64,000 bases of DNA from Lachnospiraceae bacterium (GCA_028689655.1 JAQVCT010000007.1:1-64000), one strand, 5' to 3'. Counted from the first letter of the stretch, positions 54,807 through 63,774 are shown. Notes: generated from the letters alone by a model not told the origin. Program-made: numbers and translations.

Positions 54807-55880
54807 TTACGGATTGTCTGCCTTCTTCTCTTTTGCGATCACATATCCATTTAAGCTATCCATCGTCAACGTCCCGTCTTTGAAATCAATACCTTTATTA
54901 TAGAAGATGGTGTCCTCGGTGGAATAAGGCATTGCCTTTAGGGTAATATACTGCCAGTTGCTGCCAGCGGGCAGCGGATTTCCCTGGACATCCGTCCCCG
55001 TATAGGATTCCGGTCCTGTTCTAGTGGGGTCTTCTGCAAGCCACGCCAGATAGTTGCCGTTGAAGCGGTCGATATCTAACTTATCGCTGTTCCATGCCAG
55101 TATCAGCTCCTGGGTCACCTCGTCGGAGGTGAGCACCTGCCCCACTGTACGAATCTCATAGGTCAGGGATACTTCCCTGGCGATAGCCTCTATTTTCTGC
55201 GGGTCTTTCATGTCACTGGTCTCATTGGGAACCACGAAACTGCTGGAGCTGATAAAATCCTTCACTTCCTGTGTCCCCTCCAGTGTAATCTTTCCCGTAA
55301 GCGTTTTCTGGATAAGCGCGCCGCTCTCCGTGGTAATCTCCACGTAGATGGGAACCGCTGATTTCATATCATTGTGGTCGGTTATGGTGATCTCATAGTT
55401 ATGAGCCATAGGCGCACCGCCTTCGATCTGGCGATTCTGTATCACGGTCTTACTCTCCTTCGTCCCAATCGGGAAACTTTTGGATTCTTCCCCCAGGAGA
55501 TAGGCTACTTTATACTCCGCATTTGTATGGGCATCCTCCGTCCAAAGAGACATCGTATAGGGGATGGATATATTCGTATCATTAAATAATAGATTGTTCT
55601 CATAGTTACGAACCTGCAGTGTAAAGCTGCAGCTGCCGGAAGTAAATTCCTTACGGATAAGGCTTTCTGTAAAATCTGTTCCCGATGCCGCATAATTACT
55701 GGTAAAATACACACCCGTTGCAACGGCAATTCCCGGTTTTGCGCTTTGTGCATAATATTTTGCAAATAAGCCCACACTGTAAAGGCATACTGCTGCCAAT
55801 GCCACCAGTACCCATGCATGATACTTTCTCATAAAACTTCTATACTTTTTACGTCTGTATGCCTTTCTGTCTTTACTCAT
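54807..55880 (-). CDS. TasA/camelysin-like membrane-anchored protein (357 aa)
   Basis: Basic cytoplasmic start (MSKDRKAYRRKKYRSFMRKY), TM/signal helix (AWVLVALAAVCLYSVGLFAK) and a beta-rich extracellular domain of about 310 residues (GIAVATGVYFTSNYAASG; FTLQVRNYENNLLFNDTNIS; VSLTYEIRTVGQVLTSDEVT). The TasA-like pattern is an N-terminal helix, a short extracellular A/Y motif and beta strands with N-Y-E-N-N-style turns. It has no LPXTG. The ATG follows the upstream stop by 1 bp, so translation is coupled. A substrate or anchor of the nearby SipW-like peptidase is likely (inference). Confidence 0.75.
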   Translation of the reverse strand: MSKDRKAYRRKKYRSFMRKYHAWVLVALAAVCLYSVGLFAKYYAQSAKPGIAVATGVYFTSNYAASGTDFTESLIRKEFTSGSCSFTLQVRNYENNLLFNDTNISIPYTMSLWTEDAHTNAEYKVAYLLGEESKSFPIGTKESKTVIQNRQIEGGAPMAHNYEITITDHNDMKSAVPIYVEITTESGALIQKTLTGKITLEGTQEVKDFISSSSFVVPNETSDMKDPQKIEAIAREVSLTYEIRTVGQVLTSDEVTQELILAWNSDKLDIDRFNGNYLAWLAEDPTRTGPESYTGTDVQGNPLPAGSNWQYITLKAMPYSTEDTIFYNKGIDFKDGTLTMDSLNGYVIAKEKKADNP

Positions 55881-55881
55881 C

Positions 55882-56679
55882 TTATGGTTGATCCTTTACT
55901 TTAGGCTGTGGCTGTGGCCGTGGCTGCATGGCTTTCACTAGTAGATAGAGCATATCCGTCTCTTTCTCATACTTCTGAAAATCTTCCGTGCTGCCGGTTT
56001 TCCATTCGATCTCCATGACAAAATAATTAGAGTCAAATCCCGATGATACACTGGTTCCATCCAGATGCAGCTCCTGACCATCGTAGGTTTTCTCATAATG
56101 AAGATATTTGCCTCTGTTGATGGTATTCTCTGTGACCCCCGTTTCAGTCCATCGGTCATTGGACACATCTGTATTGTTCAATACAGGGGATTGCTTTTTC
56201 CAGTACTGCACATTTTTATCCTTATCCGTATCTTTGGTTATAATATCTGCTCCCTCTTCCGTATCCACCTTCTGGAGCTGGCTGATCTCATAGGTAAGGT
56301 TCAGATTCTCCGTGTGGATCAGTTCCATCTCATAATCAAAGTCAGATCCACCCATATCTATATTCTCTTCATTTGGCTTGTTGGTAACACAGAACACCAC
56401 CTGCTTTTTCTCTCCCGGGAAAAGATTTCCTACTGCCAGCTCCAGTTCATTTTGCTCCCCCGGATTCAACAGCGTGAGGTAATAGGGACGCATGACCTCC
56501 GCGGTCTTGCTCTCCACCTGCCTGCTCTTCCAGGTGTACCATGCGAAAGAAGCCACCACCAGCACCACCAGTCCTATAGTGGCCGCCAGCAATTGCAGAC
56601 GCATGGTCTTTCTGGAAACATATCTTTTCTTTATGCGGTTGAGTCGCTGTTCTCTGTCTTCTCTCTGCTTCTGCTCCAC
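55882..56679 (-). CDS. TasA/camelysin-like membrane-anchored protein (about 265 aa)
   Basis: The GTG start at 56677-56679 is chosen (AGGAG 5 nt upstream; another GTG two codons earlier overlaps that site). Basic start, one TM helix (LLAATIGLVVLVVASFAWYT), then an extracytoplasmic beta domain. The FAWYT exit motif matches the A-W-Y/F-T exit of two other proteins in the operon. LAVGNLFPGEKKQVVFCVTN is the usual TasA-family 'x-P-G-E/D' strand that follows. The C-terminus is Pro/Gln-rich (RPQPQPKVKDQP). Likely a minor subunit or anchor of the fibre system. Confidence 0.72.
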   Translation of the reverse strand: MEQKQREDREQRLNRIKKRYVSRKTMRLQLLAATIGLVVLVVASFAWYTWKSRQVESKTAEVMRPYYLTLLNPGEQNELELAVGNLFPGEKKQVVFCVTNKPNEENIDMGGSDFDYEMELIHTENLNLTYEISQLQKVDTEEGADIITKDTDKDKNVQYWKKQSPVLNNTDVSNDRWTETGVTENTINRGKYLHYEKTYDGQELHLDGTSVSSGFDSNYFVMEIEWKTGSTEDFQKYEKETDMLYLLVKAMQPRPQPQPKVKDQP

Positions 56680-56779
56680 GGTCACTCCTGTTGATCGATT
56701 TCCTGCCTGATCTTATTTCTGTGCGATGGTTTTCATTGTCTTCATTGAGATTTTTCCATAATTACTGTGTCGCTAATTA

Positions 56780-57544
56780 TTATTTCACTGGTGCCACGGT
56801 AAATCTGAAATAAATACCTTTCAGAATAGTGCCAAGCTTTGTGTCCTCATTATCATATTCTTTTATTTTCTCTTTCCTGTCTTCCGGGGATAGTCCACTG
56901 TCTCCTGGTTTTCTAAATGGATACTCATAATCCCATTTCCAGTAAAGAGTCACCTTTTTTTCTATCCCCACATTATCAGTAGTGTCCCATGCATCCTGCA
57001 GATCCACCACTAATGGAACAGTACTGTTAATGATCGATGCCGCGTCCATCTCTCCTGTAGTGAGGCCTCCCTTCCCATAGAACTGTATGTGCTCATTGGC
57101 TATCTTGAATAAATCGATCTGTTCCTGGGTAAATGGCGGGTTTGTCAGTCCGTTGGCTGATATGCTGATATCCTCATCCCCCACATTTTTTCCCTTTACC
57201 GTGACGATGAGTTCCGGATGAATGGTACATCCCTTGACGGTGGATTGCAGTGGTGTCACATAGCACGTCACACTGCCAAACGCTCCCGGTGCGAACTTCC
57301 CGTTCTCTACATTGAGCAGATCCTCCAGACCGATGGTAATGTATCGATCCTCTCCTGAAAGTGTCTGTACGTCGGGTCCGTTCGCCTCCTTTGCCACCTT
57401 GATCTCTGTCTCCTGCACCGCGGTGAGATCCAGCCCTGTGACTGTGGGTTCACTGGCATTGGTATACCAGGCAAGGGTAAAGCCGATGAGCAGTACGATG
57501 GTGATGGTACACATGATAAAGCTGATTACCACTTCTTTTTTCAT
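56780..57544 (-). CDS. TasA/camelysin-like protein (254 aa)
   Basis: Signal/TM helix MKKEVVISFIMCTITIVLLI...TLAWYT, then PTVTGLDLTAVQ. The same PxVTGxDLTA phrase directly follows the helix of the 277-residue paralog at 61272-62084 (PYVTGMDLTAST), so the two are related. A beta-rich domain follows (FAPGAFGSVTCYVTPLQSTV; HPELIVTVKGKN; VTLYWKWDYEYPF). No catalytic motif. It lies just after the signal peptidase gene, the arrangement seen for sipW-tasA. Confidence 0.78.
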   Translation of the reverse strand: MKKEVVISFIMCTITIVLLIGFTLAWYTNASEPTVTGLDLTAVQETEIKVAKEANGPDVQTLSGEDRYITIGLEDLLNVENGKFAPGAFGSVTCYVTPLQSTVKGCTIHPELIVTVKGKNVGDEDISISANGLTNPPFTQEQIDLFKIANEHIQFYGKGGLTTGEMDAASIINSTVPLVVDLQDAWDTTDNVGIEKKVTLYWKWDYEYPFRKPGDSGLSPEDRKEKIKEYDNEDTKLGTILKGIYFRFTVAPVK

Positions 57545-57591
57545 AATGCCCGGCCCTCCCTCTTCTATATTTCTTCTATTATTTCTTCCTA

Positions 57592-58455
57592 TTATAATGC
57601 TCCGTTATGTTGATCTGACTCAGTTGTTGGCTTCCTGACTGTATTTTGGGATTCTGTGCTGTGCGCACCGGATATGTCCGATTTGTCATCCATCTCTTCC
57701 ATACTCTCCAGTGCTTCCCTGCGTAGCCGCTCCTCCAGAGTCTCCTCCTGTGGCTGTTCTTCCTTCCCCAGCAGTGCCTTGAACAATTGCCGCATATAGG
57801 ACAGACAGCACAGCATCAGGGGCAGGATCACTATGACAAAATAGTTGTTGCGATCCATGAGAAATACCGTTCCTCTGAATATCAGGTTTCCGAAAGGCAC
57901 CTGCCCGGCGTAACGCCCGATGACCTGGTCATAGGACACAGGATAAGCGTCCTGGTACTCTTTGTTATCTCCCTTTGTGATAAAAAGCTTTGCACCACTG
58001 GCATTATCCCGGATGATCTCATCCACACGATGGGTATTGTAGAATCCCCTGATGTCAGGCGCCTCTGAGATAAAAGTGATGATATCTCCCACTTTGATAT
58101 CGGACTCTGCTACTTTTTTCACAAAGATGCAGGTGCGGTCTTCAATGGTGGGACGCATGCTGTCGCTCACCACTTTCAGCACGCGGTATCCCAATATATA
58201 AGGTACTTTTCCCTGCCCCGCCATGAAGGTAATGCCACATAGCATGAGCATAAATACCGTAAATAATAGTTCCAGTATCCTGACTGCCCAGGCACCTTTT
58301 CTGGTATGAGGGTCTACTTCCGAAGTTTCCTGTGATTTTTTATCTAACTTATTATCTGATTTCCTATCCGATTTCCTATCTGATTTATCTGTCTTATTAT
58401 CCTCTGCCTCCTGGACATGGATATATTCCAGATCGTATTCTTCATGTGATTTCAT
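57592..58455 (-). CDS. SipW-like (ER-type) signal peptidase I
   Basis: 287 residues. The cytoplasmic N-terminus has a repetitive Lys/Asp/Ser stretch (DKSDRKSDRKSDNKLDKKS). TM1 (AVRILELLFTVFMLMLCGI) precedes the catalytic serine S99 in VVSDSMRPT. The second catalytic residue is His142 (FYNTHRVDEI), not the Lys of ordinary bacterial enzymes, with Asp163 in ITKGDNKEY: the Ser-His pattern of archaeal/ER-type and SipW peptidases. A second TM (FVIVILPLMLCCLSYM) is followed by an acidic tail. It likely processes the TasA-like proteins of this operon. The start is 2 bp from the DUF2357 stop. Confidence 0.92.
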   Translation of the reverse strand: MKSHEEYDLEYIHVQEAEDNKTDKSDRKSDRKSDNKLDKKSQETSEVDPHTRKGAWAVRILELLFTVFMLMLCGITFMAGQGKVPYILGYRVLKVVSDSMRPTIEDRTCIFVKKVAESDIKVGDIITFISEAPDIRGFYNTHRVDEIIRDNASGAKLFITKGDNKEYQDAYPVSYDQVIGRYAGQVPFGNLIFRGTVFLMDRNNYFVIVILPLMLCCLSYMRQLFKALLGKEEQPQEETLEERLRREALESMEEMDDKSDISGAHSTESQNTVRKPTTESDQHNGAL

Positions 58456-58457
58456 AA

Positions 58458-59633
58458 TTACTTCTCTGTTCTTCTCCTGGACTTCTTGCGAGGCAGTGAA
58501 CGTCCCGCTTTTCTCTCTGCCACTTCCATGGTCATCTTCTCCGCACGTTTCCGCAGTTGCAAGTCAGAGAGTTCATTCAATATGAGTTTACGCAGATTGG
58601 CATCACTCATGTCCATGCCATCGATAATCTCATCCAGCACCTGACGAATGTACTTCACATTTACTTCCTTTTTGCGCTTTGGTCTGTCCGGGTTCCAGTC
58701 GTCCGTCTGCTCCATGTAATTGCGGAGCATGATATAATCCCACAGAAAGGAATTGTAAATATCTCTCTCAAAAGATCTGGAAATGGTGGGCTCCTGCTTC
58801 ACAAAATCCACCTTATATCCCACACGGTCATAGGCGTGTATGTAATTCCACAGCTTATGGCATGCCTTATAATGAAGGTTCTTGCCGATAGCGTTGGTCT
58901 TGACGATGGGGTGCCGCACCAGCGGATACTGACGCATGGTGACCATAAATCCACTGGATGCCAGATCATTGATCTGTCTGTGCAGCTTGGCGATCCTGGT
59001 AAAGATACTGGAGTTCTCCTCCTCATTATCCATATCCGTCTGCTTTTCCCGAATCTTGATCTCCAGCTTGTAATCTATCGTTTCCGTGTAATTATCTATG
59101 GAACTTTCCATATTGAAAAACGTGCCGCGCTCATCCTTACTGCTGTCAAAAATCACATTAAACCGCTTATTAATAAAATGCTGTAACTCCCCCAGCAATG
59201 TACTAATAAAACGGTTCTCATACGTGTTGAAACTCTCTTCCTTGTAGATATTGAGGATACGGTTCGGAATAACCGTACCGTCCTCATTTACTTTATCGAT
59301 CATATTGCTGTGCGCCAGCAAGTGCTGGATAGATTCGGGAGAAATATTCCGCGCCATAGCAATATTTACCACCTGCCTGTCCTCCTCGATGAATTTACGC
59401 GGGTTCATGACCACATGCTGTAAATGAGGTATTGCCTCCTCCAGCGCATTGACCCACTCTTCATCGATATTTTTCACCAAACGGGAGCTGCTGAAGGTAC
59501 AGTAATTATTTCCCGTCTCCAGCAAGTTATAGAAGTACTGGTAATAGCGTTCCTTCTGCAGCTCCGGAGACAGGTTGTCTATCATTTTGTCATATACGTG
59601 TTCTATATCATCTCTGCTATCTTCAAACGCCAT
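58458..59633 (-). CDS. DUF2357-like partner of an McrB-type ATPase
   Basis: 391 residues, predicted soluble. RILNIYKEESFNTYENRFIS matches the NxxENRF phrase of DUF2357 proteins, which are usually encoded next to McrB-type ATPases and often carry a C-terminal PD-(D/E)XK nuclease. Here the C-terminal part is helical and Lys/Arg-rich (LRKRAEKMTMEVAERKAGRS, ending KKSRRRTEK), and I do not see a convincing nuclease core; the only ExK is an isolated EIK in a predicted coil near residue 205. It probably contacts the ATPase gene product just upstream (9-bp gap). Confidence 0.75.
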   Translation of the reverse strand: MAFEDSRDDIEHVYDKMIDNLSPELQKERYYQYFYNLLETGNNYCTFSSSRLVKNIDEEWVNALEEAIPHLQHVVMNPRKFIEEDRQVVNIAMARNISPESIQHLLAHSNMIDKVNEDGTVIPNRILNIYKEESFNTYENRFISTLLGELQHFINKRFNVIFDSSKDERGTFFNMESSIDNYTETIDYKLEIKIREKQTDMDNEEENSSIFTRIAKLHRQINDLASSGFMVTMRQYPLVRHPIVKTNAIGKNLHYKACHKLWNYIHAYDRVGYKVDFVKQEPTISRSFERDIYNSFLWDYIMLRNYMEQTDDWNPDRPKRKKEVNVKYIRQVLDEIIDGMDMSDANLRKLILNELSDLQLRKRAEKMTMEVAERKAGRSLPRKKSRRRTEK

Positions 59634-59642
59634 AATTTCACC

Positions 59643-61214
59643 TTAGTTATTGCCCATCTTCTTCAGACGCAGCAAGTAATTTTTACTGATTTTCATATTT
59701 TCTTCCCCAAATTGATGATCCAGGTAAGTGATCAATCCATCGATCTCATCTCTGATAAATCCCATGCCCAGAGACTCAAATTTGCGGAGGATCTTATTGG
59801 CAAAAATAAAATCAATACCGTCGATCTCCACACCACCGCAAGCCACATAGCATGGCACGTAATCTTTCATCTGTTTGATGATACGGTTACCAAAGGTAAG
59901 ACGGAAATGCTTGATAAGATAATCATCCAGCTTGCTCATCTGACGCATGACTTCCTCTGAGATGGGATATTTTGCTTTCGCCTCCTCATAGAGCCTGGAC
60001 AAATGAGAATAGCTGATGCGCATGGGCTCTTCCTCCGGTGCATCAAAGATCTCTGCCTTGGAATCCAGATCGATGGGTATGGCACGGTCATAGACCTTAT
60101 CCGATACGGCAAATGTGGAATCATCGTTGTTGATGGTACCCACATACCACACGTTGGAGGGTATCCAGATCTTGCCATCCACCATCTTGTCAGGGTCCGA
60201 TGACGTCTTGGAAGATACCAGTGCGATATGACGTTCGTCCTCTCTTGGAAGTTCCAGGATGGACAGCATCTCTGCAAAATAATATTCCACACGGGCAATG
60301 TTCATCTCATCCAATATCACCACCCGCAGATCATCGTTGTACTGTGCTTCATATATGGTCTTTAAAAACTCTGTCTCTGTATATTTCTTGGTAAATTCAT
60401 TATAATACCCTACCAGCTCTGTACGATCACGCCAGGACGGCTGTACAGAACAGATGACCGATGGGTTCTCGATAAATTGTCCGAAGGCATAGGGCAGGGA
60501 AGTCTTACCTGTACCGGAGATACCCTGTAAGATGACCATCTTCGCTGCTCCGAAGGAGGCAAAGATCTCTTTCATGATCTCCAGATCGTAATACAGACCT
60601 AATTTGGAAGCCGCAAAATTACGGAACTTCTGGCAGAGCTCCTCCAGGGTAATGGTCTTGTCATACTCTGGGGGTACATACTCCGTCTTATAGAATGCAT
60701 CCACACTGGATAACCTTGGAAAACGAAGTTCCTTCACTTCTATGGTCTCTACCGGCTTTTCCTCTTCCCCTGTGGGATTGCCATCCTCATCCAGATTTGC
60801 ATTGACACCCTCCAGTAAGTCTTCATTCACTGGCATACCCAGTTCGCTGACTTTCATGGCGAGTATCTTATCCTTCTCATAATTGGTCTTCATCACTTCC
60901 CGATTCAGACGAACCACTTCATCTCTCATTTTCTCATATTCCACTACCGGAACCTTGAAACGGAAAGCAATGCGAAATCCTCTGTAGATCAGGTAGACCA
61001 CCAGAATGACCAATACCAGCAGTAAGATATGTACGAGAACCACACACACCCAGCCTGCCGGTGTCAATTCTCCGCGATAAGTCTTAAATATATCCAGGTA
61101 ATAGGGAACATCTACTAACCCTACGATAAAGTCCCATAATGCATAGACCACTGCCATGAATAACTCCACGACATGCTCTATCATTGTATAAAAATAGTAA
61201 AAAAAGGCGTTCAT
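59643..61214 (-). CDS. Membrane-anchored McrB-type AAA+ ATPase
   Basis: 523 residues. Two hydrophobic N-terminal segments (VVELFMAVVYALWDFIVGLV; GWVCVVLVHILLLVLVILVV) precede a charged linker with a coiled portion (residues 90-165). The AAA+ core has Walker A GISGTGKT (231-238), Walker B VVILDEMN (298-305) continuing IARVEYYFAEML as in McrB, sensor-1 GTINNDDS (359-366) and DRAIPIDL with the Arg near 376. Cytosolic McrB/5-methylcytosine GTPases lack the TM part, so this version is membrane bound. It could power assembly or remodelling of the surface fibre (inference). Confidence 0.9.
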   Translation of the reverse strand: MNAFFYYFYTMIEHVVELFMAVVYALWDFIVGLVDVPYYLDIFKTYRGELTPAGWVCVVLVHILLLVLVILVVYLIYRGFRIAFRFKVPVVEYEKMRDEVVRLNREVMKTNYEKDKILAMKVSELGMPVNEDLLEGVNANLDEDGNPTGEEEKPVETIEVKELRFPRLSSVDAFYKTEYVPPEYDKTITLEELCQKFRNFAASKLGLYYDLEIMKEIFASFGAAKMVILQGISGTGKTSLPYAFGQFIENPSVICSVQPSWRDRTELVGYYNEFTKKYTETEFLKTIYEAQYNDDLRVVILDEMNIARVEYYFAEMLSILELPREDERHIALVSSKTSSDPDKMVDGKIWIPSNVWYVGTINNDDSTFAVSDKVYDRAIPIDLDSKAEIFDAPEEEPMRISYSHLSRLYEEAKAKYPISEEVMRQMSKLDDYLIKHFRLTFGNRIIKQMKDYVPCYVACGGVEIDGIDFIFANKILRKFESLGMGFIRDEIDGLITYLDHQFGEENMKISKNYLLRLKKMGNN

Positions 61215-61271
61215 GTTCTGCTTTTCTCCTCAGTGTTCAAATAACATGTGTAATAAATTTATTTTACGTTT

Positions 61272-62084
61272 CTACGGGGTAGTAGTGGTGGCTTCAGTCG
61301 TAAATTGAATTTGCCCTTTCAATTGATCTGTCTGAATCTCATTCATACAATCCTTATCGGTACCTTCTATCCACACATACATATCAACTTGTACCGTATT
61401 TCCACCAGCTATTGTGCATAATTCATTTGAGACTATTCCTGAGCCACCAGATGTAAATATTCCACTGCTATTTTGTTTAAAATCCGATGTTGGCTCTGTT
61501 ACACCATTCACTGCATTTGTTCCCGTATTACTTCCATCGGTATTAGGTTCATAAACTTTCCATACACTGCCTATTTTAAACCCTACACGAATTGCGTTTT
61601 CTGCATTCGTTGTAGCCTTATGTTTGTCATTTCGTATAATATAAGATCCACCAGCAGCGCCTTCTGTTTTATCTCCTCCTCTTAAACGTACACTTAAAGT
61701 TGTCGTTGTATCTCCTAACGCATGCAAATGATAAACATAATGTGCCACATATTCTGTATATAACAACCCTTCTGGGATTTCCTCTGTACTATTTACAGCA
61801 TTTCCCGTATATACCGGTTTCGTGAATGCTCCATTCGTCCCTCCCAAAACCGGACTTAATTTTTTATTTCCATCTGTGAGTTCCAGTTTATCACTGAAAG
61901 GACCACTTGAATCTTTGCCTACCTGTAATCCGCCTGTTGTTGAAGCTGTCAGATCCATCCCTGTCACATAGGGCTGGTTCGTCAGTGTGAACCACGCATA
62001 GGTAGCCGTTGACAGCATAGCCACCGCTACGCACACCATTACAAATGCATTTCTAATTTGTTTCCAATCTCTTTTTTTCCTCAT
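61272..62084 (-). CDS. TasA/camelysin-like major-subunit candidate (270 aa)
   Basis: Start at the second Met (MRKKRDWKQIRN; AAGGGAG about 8 nt upstream). TM/signal helix (NAFVMVCVAVAMLSTATYAW), exit TYAWFT, then NQPYVTGMDLTAST. A Gly/Thr/Asn-rich beta domain follows. Near the C-terminus VDMYVWIEGTDKDCMNE shares a W-I/L-E-G-x-D-x-D/E-C motif with the 299-residue protein upstream (VVIWLEGEDPECIDN). Predicted extracellular, no LPXTG. Good candidate for a polymerising subunit processed by the SipW-like peptidase. Confidence 0.8.
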   Translation of the reverse strand: MRKKRDWKQIRNAFVMVCVAVAMLSTATYAWFTLTNQPYVTGMDLTASTTGGLQVGKDSSGPFSDKLELTDGNKKLSPVLGGTNGAFTKPVYTGNAVNSTEEIPEGLLYTEYVAHYVYHLHALGDTTTTLSVRLRGGDKTEGAAGGSYIIRNDKHKATTNAENAIRVGFKIGSVWKVYEPNTDGSNTGTNAVNGVTEPTSDFKQNSSGIFTSGGSGIVSNELCTIAGGNTVQVDMYVWIEGTDKDCMNEIQTDQLKGQIQFTTEATTTTP

Positions 62085-62145
62085 GTTCGCTTTCTCCCTT
62101 ATCATAAGATAGTTTTGTTTTTATACTATTTGTATATCATTTTCG

Positions 62146-63045
62146 TCAATATTTGAACTTCATGATCATCTCGATGTTGCCACCTAAGATATTATCGATA
62201 CATTCCGGATCTTCCCCCTCCAGCCAGATGACCACTGTATATTTATCCATCTCGTTGGGCTCCAGTGCATCACACTCCGAGGAACACACGATTTTCGTGG
62301 ATGCAAAGGGTGTGGTATTCAATTTATATTTTCCACTGGACTGATCCATGGTGACCATCTTGCTGTCCACCGCATCCTTCGCAAAGGGAAACTCATATTC
62401 CGATTTCTGGCTTTCCGCCCCTCCGCTGGCACTGGGTGCCGCATAAATCCGCTGTCTGCCATTATAATAGAGCATGACCCAGACCGCCTTGTCAATTCCC
62501 TTGCTCATATTTCGAATGGTCAGTGCATAGTTGTAATTCTGGGGGTCCAATCCATAGTTTTTGATGTAAAAAGTATGGGCGATATAATCCATTCCATTAT
62601 GGGGTCCATCTATCTTGTCCACCTCTGGATCAATATCAAAGATACTGATATTGTCCGCTTCCGGAATCGCTGTTCCCTTCAGCAGTACTTTGGGTTCCTC
62701 AAATCCCGGCGTGTCCGACAGCATCAGCTTTTCTTCTCCCGGGTGATCCACTCTGATAACGAATTCCCCCGCCCCAGTGTAAAAGGCTGCCATCACATAC
62801 CCCACCGACAGCACCGTACCGATGACTGCGATTCCCTGCCAGGCTGCTGTCATACGGAAGATGCTGCGGGTAACGCTTTTACCACCTACCCACCAGTGCC
62901 GAAATCGGTTGATACTGTCAAATCGAAGTCCGCCTTTTTTCTTTACGAAAGGATTCCATTTTTGTTTTTCATTTGTATTGTCTATTTTATCTTTTGACTT
63001 CTTTTTTCCAAACATTGATTGTCCATCAATACTTTCTTTATTCAT
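62146..63045 (-). CDS. TasA/camelysin-like anchored protein (299 aa)
   Basis: A longer, strongly basic cytoplasmic N-terminus (KKKSKDKIDNTNEKQKW) precedes the TM helix (GIAVIGTVLSVGYVMAAFYT) and a beta-rich extracellular domain with HNGMDYIAHTFYIKNYGLDP, YALTIRNMSKGIDKAVWVML and the W-L-E-G-x-D-x-E-C motif near the end. Together with the gene at 61272 it shows a common C-terminal fold. It may be a base or anchor component. Confidence 0.75.
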   Translation of the reverse strand: MNKESIDGQSMFGKKKSKDKIDNTNEKQKWNPFVKKKGGLRFDSINRFRHWWVGGKSVTRSIFRMTAAWQGIAVIGTVLSVGYVMAAFYTGAGEFVIRVDHPGEEKLMLSDTPGFEEPKVLLKGTAIPEADNISIFDIDPEVDKIDGPHNGMDYIAHTFYIKNYGLDPQNYNYALTIRNMSKGIDKAVWVMLYYNGRQRIYAAPSASGGAESQKSEYEFPFAKDAVDSKMVTMDQSSGKYKLNTTPFASTKIVCSSECDALEPNEMDKYTVVIWLEGEDPECIDNILGGNIEMIMKFKY

Positions 63046-63072
63046 TCTTTGTTGATTTTTGTCGTTTTAAAT

Positions 63073-63774
63073 TTATGTAATAGATCTGTCTGCGTCTTTT
63101 GTATCCTGTATCTGTTTTCCGTTCATCTTGATGTCCAGAAGTTCAATCTCATTTTTGCATCTTTGAAAACACTCCACCAGCTTCGGTTGAAATAATTTTC
63201 CCGATAAGGCTTTGATCTCCTTCATGGCTTTCTCACTATTCATACTTTCCCGATAAGGTTTCCAACTGGTCATCCCGTCATAGGTATCCACAATGGCACA
63301 CATACGCGCCATACAGGGGATTTTCTCTCCCTTTAAGCCTTCCGGATAGCCGGTTCCGTTCCACCGCTCATGATGGTATACCGCCACATCTCTGAAATGT
63401 GGCATGATCTGCTCTGGAAAAAATGGAAAATACACACTTTTCTCTGCCTGCAGCGCATAAATTGTGTGATTCTTAATTTCTTTTACCTCTTCCTCTGTGA
63501 GCTTTGTCACCTTATTGTAGATCTCCATAGGGATATAATACCTGCCTATGTCATGTAAGCGGAAAATTGCTTCTGAAAACTCCAATATCTCTTCCGGTGG
63601 CAGATTGGGAAGTACCTCCTCCCGATACACCCGCTCCAGGAAAGCCTGTCCATACTTGGATACCCGATACATATGCATACGAATATCCCGTGGAATCGTG
63701 CTGTACAGACTGTTTATATTGGGATAAATACCCGACTTTGAACTTTTCATAAGGGATTTATCAGAGACGATCAT
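63073..63774 (-). CDS. HD-GYP domain protein, predicted c-di-GMP phosphodiesterase
   Basis: 233 residues. Metal-binding HD at 74-75 (IFRLHDIGRYYIP), second-motif HHERWNGTGYPEGLKGE (HH at 134-135, GYP at 142-144) and IVDTYDGMTSWKPYRESM, all typical of active HD-GYP enzymes that degrade c-di-GMP. There is no TM or sensor domain. It is first in the ten-gene leftward operon, 27 bp before the first TasA-like gene, so c-di-GMP level is a likely input or output of the system. Confidence 0.92.
   Translation of the reverse strand: MIVSDKSLMKSSKSGIYPNINSLYSTIPRDIRMHMYRVSKYGQAFLERVYREEVLPNLPPEEILEFSEAIFRLHDIGRYYIPMEIYNKVTKLTEEEVKEIKNHTIYALQAEKSVYFPFFPEQIMPHFRDVAVYHHERWNGTGYPEGLKGEKIPCMARMCAIVDTYDGMTSWKPYRESMNSEKAMKEIKALSGKLFQPKLVECFQRCKNEIELLDIKMNGKQIQDTKDADRSIT

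Noticed and set aside
58458..61214. Reading the McrB/DUF2357 pair as an ordinary type IV restriction system
   Set aside because: TM anchors on the ATPase, no visible nuclease core, and tight linkage to signal peptidase and TasA-like genes make that less likely. It is not excluded.
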